64,000 nucleotides of DNA, taken from the NCBI RefSeq assembly GCF_030127125.1, contig NZ_CP126156.1, positions 1,550,001-1,614,000 on the forward strand, read 5' to 3'. The stretch's first letter is position 1. Each line of letters starts with the position of its first letter. The position numbers and the translations under genes were made by a program. Shown piece by piece: positions 59,090 to 64,000 of the stretch. The notes below the pieces were generated by a model. It saw only the letters and a list, made by a program, of their open reading frames with translations, searched no databases and had not been told where the DNA came from. The stretch comes from Halobaculum litoreum. Lineage in GTDB: Archaea; Halobacteriota; Halobacteria; Halobacteriales; Haloferacaceae.

Positions 59090-60082
59090 ATGACCCGCTC
59101 CGACACCGCGCTGTTCGTCGGCGGCACGCGCTTCATCGGCCGCCACACCGTCGAGGCGTTCCGCGACGCCGGCTACGCGGTGACGACGTTCTCGCGCGGC
59201 ACCCACGACGACCCGTTCGCCGACCGCGACGGCGTCGACAACTACACCGGCGACCGCACCGTCCGGGCGGACCTGGTGGCCGCTCGCGACGCCGGCGACC
59301 CCGACGTCGTCGTCGACTTCGTCGGCCTCCACCCCGAGGAGGTGCGCGAGGCGACCGACGTGTTCGCCGACTGCCGCTACGTGTACGTCTCCTCGGGGTC
59401 GGCGTACGTCCCCGGCGACGTGCCGATGCGCGAGGACCGTACCGCCCTCCACCCGTGCGAGCCCGCACAGGAAGACGACGACTCCGCGGAGACGTACGGC
59501 CCGCGCAAGGCCGAGTGCGACCGCGCCGTCTTCGCGGCCGCCGCCGAGGGCGTCGAGGCGATGGCCGTGCGCCCGATGCTCGTACAGGGGCCCCACGACT
59601 ACACCGAGCGGTTCGGCTACTGGGTGGACCGGGTCGCCGCCAACGACCGCGTGCTCGTCCCCGGCGACGGCGGGTCGCTCCTCCACCGGGTATACGTGAA
59701 GGACCTCGCGGACGCCCTCCTCCGCGTCGCCGAGGACGGCGAGCCGGGCGAGGCGTACAACGCCGCCGGCCGCTCGGCGTACTCGCTGCGCCGGTCGCTG
59801 GAGCTGATCGCCGACGGGCTCGACACGGAGGTCGAGGTCGTCACCGCGAGCGAACGCGAGTTGGCCGCTCACGACGTCGAGCCGGCGGCGTTCCCGCTGT
59901 ACACGCCCGACCCGATGCTCGTCGCGACGGACAAGCTCGCGGCGCTCGGGTGGGAATCGACGCCGCCCGCGGAGTCCGTCGCCGAGACGGCCCGCGCCCA
60001 CGCCGACGCCGGCGTCACCGGGCCCGACGAGGCGCTGGACCGCGAGACCGAGGCGGCCGTGATCGACGCGCTGACCGAGTAG
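59090..60082 (+). CDS. NAD-dependent epimerase/dehydratase-type SDR, copy 1
   Basis: A 330-residue extended SDR. Nucleotide motif FVGGTRFIGRHTVEAF (residue about 9), YVSSGSAYVPGD near 100 (catalytic Ser) and YGPRKAECDRAVF near 136 (Tyr-x3-Lys). RPMLVQGPHDYTERF near 160 and the end WESTPPAES are shared with the next gene. Gene and copy 2 have the same length and are clearly paralogous. The family in plants and cyanobacteria includes CSP41-type proteins and sugar epimerases; the substrate is unknown. TATA-like CGGCTTTGCC lies at 59057. Confidence 0.78.
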   Translation: MTRSDTALFVGGTRFIGRHTVEAFRDAGYAVTTFSRGTHDDPFADRDGVDNYTGDRTVRADLVAARDAGDPDVVVDFVGLHPEEVREATDVFADCRYVYVSSGSAYVPGDVPMREDRTALHPCEPAQEDDDSAETYGPRKAECDRAVFAAAAEGVEAMAVRPMLVQGPHDYTERFGYWVDRVAANDRVLVPGDGGSLLHRVYVKDLADALLRVAEDGEPGEAYNAAGRSAYSLRRSLELIADGLDTEVEVVTASERELAAHDVEPAAFPLYTPDPMLVATDKLAALGWESTPPAESVAETARAHADAGVTGPDEALDRETEAAVIDALTE

Positions 60083-60174
60083 CGGTTCCGGAGCCGACGG
60101 GGCGCCGCAGCCGCCTACCGGCAACCGAACCGCCGACCGCGTCCTTTTCCACCGCCGCGCGCGACGCCCCGCAC

Positions 60175-61167
60175 ATGGCAGACACCGCGCTCGTCGTCGG
60201 CGGCACGCGCTTCATCGGGCGCCACGTCGTCGAGGACCTGCTCGACAACGGCTACGAGGTGACGATCTTCAACCGCGGCACCCACGACAACCCGTTCGCC
60301 GACCACGACGACGTGAACCGCGTCGAGGGCGACCGGCGCGACGACACGGACCTGAAGGCCGCGGCGCTGTCGGTCCGGCCCGACATCGTGATCGACTGCG
60401 TCGCCTACTACCCCGAGGACGTCCGCGTCGCGGTGGACGTGTTCGCGGACGTGGACGGCTACGTGTACATCTCCTCGGGGTCGGCGTACGGCGTCGAGGA
60501 GATCCCCAAACGCGAGGGCGAGACGGCGCTGTGCGACTGCACCGACGATCAGGCGACCGACGACTCCCACGCCTCCTACGGCCCGCGCAAGGCCGAGGGC
60601 GACCGGATCGTGTTCGAGGCCGCCGCAGACGGCGTGAACGCGATGAGCGTCCGGCCGTGCATCGTGTACGGTCCCCACGACTACACCGAGCGCCTCGACT
60701 ACTGGATCGACCGCGTCCTGACCCACGACCGCGTGGTCGTCCCCGCCGACGGGCAGAACCTCTGGCACCGCGCGTACGTCGAGGACGTCGCGAGCGCGCT
60801 CCGCGTCGTCGCCGAGGAGGGCGAGCCGGGCGAGGCGTACAACGTCGGCGACCGCCGGCTCGTCACGATGGAGGAGATGGTCGACCTGATCGCCGACGTC
60901 GCCGACACCGACTGCGAGGTCGTCCACGCCGGCGAGCGCGAACTCGCGGCCGCGGGGCTGTCGACCGAGGACTTCATCCTCTACCGGGACTACCCGCACG
61001 TCCTCGCGACGGACAAGCTCGCGGCGCTCGGCTGGGAGTCGACGCCGCCGGCGGAGGCGATGGCGCGCAGCGTCGCCGACCACCGCGACAGCGACCGCGA
61101 CGGGAGCGAACACGACCCCGGGCGCGACGCCGAGGAGCGCGTGCTCGGCGTGCTCGACACGGTCTGA
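60175..61167 (+). CDS. NAD-dependent epimerase/dehydratase-type SDR, copy 2
   Basis: A 330-residue paralogue of the gene just upstream. It has VVGGTRFIGRHVVEDL at residue 7, YISSGSAYGVEE near 98, YGPRKAEGDRIVF near 137 (Tyr-x3-Lys), RPCIVYGPHDYTERL near 160 and the end WESTPPAEA. The last part is also nearly identical in DNA (the stretch from GACAAGCTCGCGGCG). It is 92 bases downstream with its own TATA-like CCTTTTCC at 60141. Two differing copies suggest related but separate substrates or a heterodimer. Confidence 0.78.
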   Translation: MADTALVVGGTRFIGRHVVEDLLDNGYEVTIFNRGTHDNPFADHDDVNRVEGDRRDDTDLKAAALSVRPDIVIDCVAYYPEDVRVAVDVFADVDGYVYISSGSAYGVEEIPKREGETALCDCTDDQATDDSHASYGPRKAEGDRIVFEAAADGVNAMSVRPCIVYGPHDYTERLDYWIDRVLTHDRVVVPADGQNLWHRAYVEDVASALRVVAEEGEPGEAYNVGDRRLVTMEEMVDLIADVADTDCEVVHAGERELAAAGLSTEDFILYRDYPHVLATDKLAALGWESTPPAEAMARSVADHRDSDRDGSEHDPGRDAEERVLGVLDTV

Positions 61168-61214
61168 GACGGTCGGGGAGCCGGGGCGACCGCGGCCGGG
61201 ACGGAGCGCCGGCC

Positions 61215-61913
61215 TCAGCGGCCGTCCGACTCGCCGCGGTGCCGCTCCATGCGCGACACCTCGTCCTCCAGCCACTCGCGGAACCACTGCACCCGCTTGA
61301 TGCGCTCGTGGGCGATGGACTCGGCGGTGTCGCTCTCGACGCGCGCGGCGTGCTCGCGGCCGCGTTCGAGGACGCGCTGGACCATCTCGGCGGTGTCCAT
61401 GTGGGTGCGCGCCTCGTACCCCATCCGGAGGATCATGAGCGCGGTGCCGTTGGCGCCCACCTTGTCGAGCAGGTCGGCCTCGATCAGACAGCGCGTCTCC
61501 AGCGACAGGTCCGACAGCGGCCCCTGGTAGGAGTGGTCCTCGACACACGAGCAGACCTCGGCGACGAACGACTCCGGGTAGTCGCCGTGCGTCTCGAGGT
61601 ACTGGCGGGCGACGCGGGCGCCCTCCTCGGCGTGGACGTCCTGGTCGGCCTCGAGCTTCGACACGTCGTGGAAGAGGGCGGCCACGCGCACGACGTCGGT
61701 GTCGGCGCCCTCCTTGGCGGCGATGCGCCCCGCGATGTCGACGACGTTGAGGATGTGGTTGAAGCGGTACTCCGACGAGTGCCACGGGTACCACCGCATC
61801 CGACCGCCGTCGTCCTCGCTCTCGACGGAGGCGGCCAGGTACTCGCGGACGAAGTGTTCCATGTCGGCGAACTCCTCGTCGGAGACGCGCGAGCCCTTTA
61901 TCTCGACGCCCAC
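61215..61913 (-). CDS. HD-domain phosphohydrolase-like protein
   Basis: A GTG start at 61913 gives 232 residues (VGVEIKGSRV). HD-domain metal ligands: HILNVVDIAG near residue 53 (His), ALFHDVSKL near 80 (His-Asp) and a late Asp in IEADLLDKVG near 145. CVEDHSYQGP near 120 adds another His. All HD residues are present, so a phosphohydrolase acting on nucleotides or phosphate esters is likely. A start at the ATG 61862 is possible because a TATA-like GATAAAG lies inside the longer reading; I kept the longer form because its sequence looks protein-like. Confidence 0.72.
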   Translation of the reverse strand: MGVEIKGSRVSDEEFADMEHFVREYLAASVESEDDGGRMRWYPWHSSEYRFNHILNVVDIAGRIAAKEGADTDVVRVAALFHDVSKLEADQDVHAEEGARVARQYLETHGDYPESFVAEVCSCVEDHSYQGPLSDLSLETRCLIEADLLDKVGANGTALMILRMGYEARTHMDTAEMVQRVLERGREHAARVESDTAESIAHERIKRVQWFREWLEDEVSRMERHRGESDGR

Positions 61914-62092
61914 GGCCCCCACCCCCGGCTTGAGACAGTTCGCAAAGAGACGGACGATGTTCTCATTACGGATGATTACGACGTGATTCGTCCTTAGTCG
62001 TTACGACAGGTCCGGCCCGCGCGGCGGGTCGCCGGCGGCGCCCCGGCGACGGGGAGCCAATCGCTAAGTACGCCGACCGCCCATCTCCGCCG

Positions 62093-62853
62093 ATGACCGA
62101 GCAGCTCTATCTCGCCGACAGCACGGTGAGGAGTTCGAGGCGACCGTCGAGCGGTCGCTCGACGACCGGGTCGTCCTCGACCGGACCCACTTCTACCCGA
62201 CCGGCGGCGGCCAGCCCAACGACACCGGGACGCTCCGCGTCATCGGCGGCAGCCTGTCGGCCGCCGGCGACGACGACGTCGACGGCTGGACGTTCGACGT
62301 GGTCGACGTGGAGAAGACCGACACGGTGTACCACCGACTCGACGGCGCCGCCCCGCCCGCGGGAACGCGGGTCCGCGGGCGGATCGACTGGGACCGCCGG
62401 GCCGCGCACATGCGCTACCACACCGCCCAACACCTCCTCTCGGCGGTCCTCCTCGAGGAGTTCGGCGCGCGGACCGTCGGCAACCAACTGTACGCCGACC
62501 GCGCGCGCCTCGACGCCGAGTATCCGAAGTTCTCCGACGCCGACCTCGCGCTGGTCGAAGACCGGATGAACGACCTCGTCGCCGAGGCGCTCCCGGTGAC
62601 GACCTACACGATGACCCGCGCGGACGCGGAGGCCGAACTGGACACCCAACGCACGCGGATCGACCTCCTTCCCGACTCGATCGCCGAGTTGCGGATCGTC
62701 GAGATCGGCGACCCGGACGACCCGTTCGACCGGACGGCCTGCGCGGGCACACACGTCCGGAACACGGCCGACGTCGGGGCGGTGACGGTGACGGGGCGGA
62801 CGACACAGGGCGGCGACCGAGAGCGCGTCGAGTTCGCCCTCGCGGCGCCGTGA
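62093..62853 (+). pseudogene. alaX: Alanyl-tRNA editing protein AlaX, one-base frameshift near the start
   Basis: The ATG at 62093 gives MTEQLYLADST, then the frame must shift. After adding one G near 62124 (GG to GGG) it continues GEEFEATVERSL and on to the stop, giving 253 residues. The editing site is complete: HFYPTGGGQPND (about 31-42), MRYHTAQHLLSAVLL (H-x3-H, about 104-118) and CAGTHVRN near 219. AlaX removes Ser or Gly wrongly attached to tRNA-Ala. Conserved parts are all in the second frame, so the indel breaks only the first 11 residues. Base-calling error is likely; alternatively a start inside the second frame could be used. Confidence 0.8.
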
Positions 62854-62937
62854 GTCGGGGGGCGTCCCGCCGGGAAGCGACGGGGCCGGTACCCGGGGCG
62901 CGCCGATCGGTTTCACGCCTGATATTCGGGTCAGTAG

Positions 62938-62945
62938 GTATATAC
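62938..62945 (+). promoter_or_regulatory. Promoter of the FlaD/E-like and actin-homologue genes
   Basis: GTATATAC is a strong TATA-like box. The transcript would start near 62968, giving a leader of about 33 bases before the ATG at 63001. Within the leader, GGGAG occurs twice. No other promoter is seen before the downstream gene at 63462. Confidence 0.55.
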
Positions 62946-63000
62946 GACGATCCCGGATAGGGAGCGATAGCGGCACAGGGAGTGCGGAGCGACCAAGAAC

Positions 63001-63459
63001 ATGCTCAGACCGAGCGATTACGACCCGAAGGAGTTGCGAGCGTTGACGGGAGCGGCGGCGCCGACGCACGCCGACGAGGAAGCCGACCGGTGGACGGAGC
63101 CGGGCGACTTCCTCGGTCGAGCGGACGCGCGCGTGCGGGCGGCGCAGGTGGAAGACGCCTTCCTCCTTCAGGCGGCGGCCGGCGGCGCGGGCAGACCCTA
63201 CCTTCCGGAGCTACCGGACTCGGTGGTGGGGACCCAGCTCGTGCTCGACTGGTTACGCTACCTCGTCGGCGTCGGCGGGCGCGAACGCGCCCGCGAGGCG
63301 CTCGCGCTGTATCGGGACGTCGAGTGGCTCACCGAGTCGACCGAGGAGGCCCTCGCGGCCTACCTCGAGGCCTTCGACGGCGTCGAGGGCGACCGACTCG
63401 ACTTCGGCCACCATCGGACGAGCCTCCTGTTCGTCGCCCGCCTCGCCGCGCTCCGATAA
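63001..63459 (+). CDS. FlaD/FlaE-domain-like small protein
   Basis: A 152-residue acidic, helical protein. The segment RPYLPELPDSVVGTQLVLDW (residues about 64-83), then LRYLVGVGGRERAREALALY and EALAAYLEAFDG, follows the archaellum accessory FlaD/FlaE domain pattern: Y-L-x-x-L-P, W-L-x-x-L-V, and W-x-x-x-x-x-x-x-L. FlaD/E proteins belong to the cytoplasmic archaellum/chemotaxis interface. This copy is outside any fla/arl operon and ends only 2 bases before the actin homologue, so it is probably its partner. Confidence 0.65.
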   Translation: MLRPSDYDPKELRALTGAAAPTHADEEADRWTEPGDFLGRADARVRAAQVEDAFLLQAAAGGAGRPYLPELPDSVVGTQLVLDWLRYLVGVGGRERAREALALYRDVEWLTESTEEALAAYLEAFDGVEGDRLDFGHHRTSLLFVARLAALR

Positions 63460-63461
63460 CT

Positions 63462-64000
63462 ATGGCAGCAGAATCCGATTCAGCGGACGACAGTTTCGAG
63501 TCCAGCAATCCGACCCCCATCGGCGTCAAACTCGGCTCCACCCGGACCGTCCTCCGATACCGGGAGGCCGACGCCGACGAGATGACCACCGTCCGGACGC
63601 TCACGTGTCTGGCCCTCTACGAGGACGCGATCACCGGCGACGAGAAGGCCCTGTTCGGGGAGCAGGCCGCCGCCGAGTACCCCGACCGCGTCGAGTACAT
63701 GCTCCGCTCGGGCCTGCCCGAGGACGACGACCGCGCCGAGCTCGCGAGCCGCTTCTTCCGCGAGCAGCTCTCGGCCAACGGCGTCCCGCAGGACTCCGCG
63801 GTCGTGTACGCCATCCCGACGATGGAGAACGACGCCGGCCTCGAGAACCTCACCGAGGTCATCGAGTCGTCGGACATCGGGGCCCACACCATGCGCGCGT
63901 ACCCCGAGTCGCTGTGCGGCGCCATCCCCGCGATGGGCGACGGCGTCGAGGCGGTCTCGGACGTGTTCATCTCGGTGAACATGGGCTCCACGAACCTCGA
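63462..64000 (+). CDS. Actin-like ATPase (salactin/volactin type), partial
   Basis: Only the first 179 residues are inside the window; the gene continues to the right. The start (MAAESDSADDSFES) is an acidic tail. IGVKLGSTRTVLRYREADAD (residues about 20-39) is the phosphate-1 strand pair. VVYAIPTMENDA near 115 is the connecting strand, and VFISVNMGSTNLE at the end is the phosphate-2 motif of actin-fold ATPases. Haloarchaeal actin homologues salactin (Halobacterium) and volactin (Haloferax) are dynamic cytoskeletal filaments. Identity is inferred from the fold motifs and the haloarchaeal context. ATG at 63462 is 2 bases after the previous stop. Confidence 0.72.
   Translation, partial: MAAESDSADDSFESSNPTPIGVKLGSTRTVLRYREADADEMTTVRTLTCLALYEDAITGDEKALFGEQAAAEYPDRVEYMLRSGLPEDDDRAELASRFFREQLSANGVPQDSAVVYAIPTMENDAGLENLTEVIESSDIGAHTMRAYPESLCGAIPAMGDGVEAVSDVFISVNMGSTNL

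Noticed and set aside
61895-61905. GATAAAG on the minus strand taken as a promoter, moving the HD-protein start to ATG 61862
   Set aside because: Possible, but the upstream segment reads like conserved protein (VGVEIKGSRVSDEEF) and there is no transcript evidence, so the longer form was kept.
61960-62000. AT-richer patch with repeated ATTACG-like words upstream of alaX, considered as an operator or small RNA
   Set aside because: The words are short and irregular; no clear palindrome, promoter or terminator defines an RNA gene.
1-64000. CRISPR arrays, rRNA operons, insertion sequences, integrases or prophage
   Set aside because: No regularly spaced repeats, no transposase or integrase motifs and no rRNA sequence were seen in the window.

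Overview
The window is a stretch of a haloarchaeal (class Halobacteria) chromosome. The DNA is very GC-rich with G/C at most third codon positions. The proteins are strongly acidic and many genes start leaderless (ATG or GTG) about 25-30 bases after a weak archaeal TATA box. Diagnostic archaeal genes include carS and egsA (ether lipids), an A-type ATPase, a histone doublet with a histone deacetylase-family gene, RPA, an archaeal CCA-adding enzyme, MptD and a tRNA-Met with a bulge-helix-bulge intron. Gene content recalls Haloferacales such as Haloferax, but the species cannot be named from this sequence alone. I saw no rRNA, CRISPR array, insertion sequence, integrase or phage block; this is mostly core chromosome.

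Layout. 1-7.3 kb, all minus: start of the A-ATPase operon (atpH, atpI), an exported arylsulfotransferase-like protein, a purine/xanthine-type NCS2 permease, the PRPP-domain regulator gfcR, pyrE, a pilin-like protein and carS. 7.5-11 kb, plus: proline dehydrogenase, DUF502, a thioesterase and a duplicated PhoU/RCK-C protein. 11-15.3 kb: small membrane or Zn-ribbon proteins, a receiver-like protein, an MFS transporter and a phosphodiesterase-family enzyme. 15.3-19 kb: a flavin reductase-like protein and korAB. 19-24.6 kb, minus: PRC-barrel, TraB-like, a polyprenyl diphosphate synthase, etfA/etfB and a membrane-anchored winged-helix protein. 24.7-31 kb: an exported protein, a broken pilin gene, a VTE3-like methyltransferase, a creatininase-family protein, mptD, azf and DUF309. 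31-37 kb: tRNA-Arg, RPA, histone-deacetylase pair, cca, tRNA-Asn and intron-bearing tRNA-Met. 37-43.7 kb: assorted enzymes. 43.7-46.8 kb: a DUF59/amidohydrolase/alcohol dehydrogenase trio that resembles the downstream genes of bacterial propane monooxygenase clusters. 46.9-50.7 kb: an orphan E1-alpha, an amine oxidase-type flavoprotein and a threonine synthase-like protein without the PLP lysine. 50.7-53 kb: a DtxR-family regulator with a GDT1-type and a LysE-type transporter. 53-62.9 kb: egsA, M48 and M28 peptidases, Nudix, DUF420, an NAD kinase-like protein, tandem epimerases, an HD protein and alaX. 63-64 kb: a FlaD/E-like protein and the start of a salactin/volactin-type actin homologue.

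An important caution: six otherwise well-conserved genes (etfA, the 23-24.5 kb winged-helix gene, a pilin, the 39.6-40.5 kb gene, the threonine synthase-like gene and alaX) are each broken by single-base indels, mostly one missing base in a short G or C run. Restoring one base rejoins a normal protein in each case. This looks more like base-calling error in the source assembly than real gene decay, so these genes should be read as probably intact.
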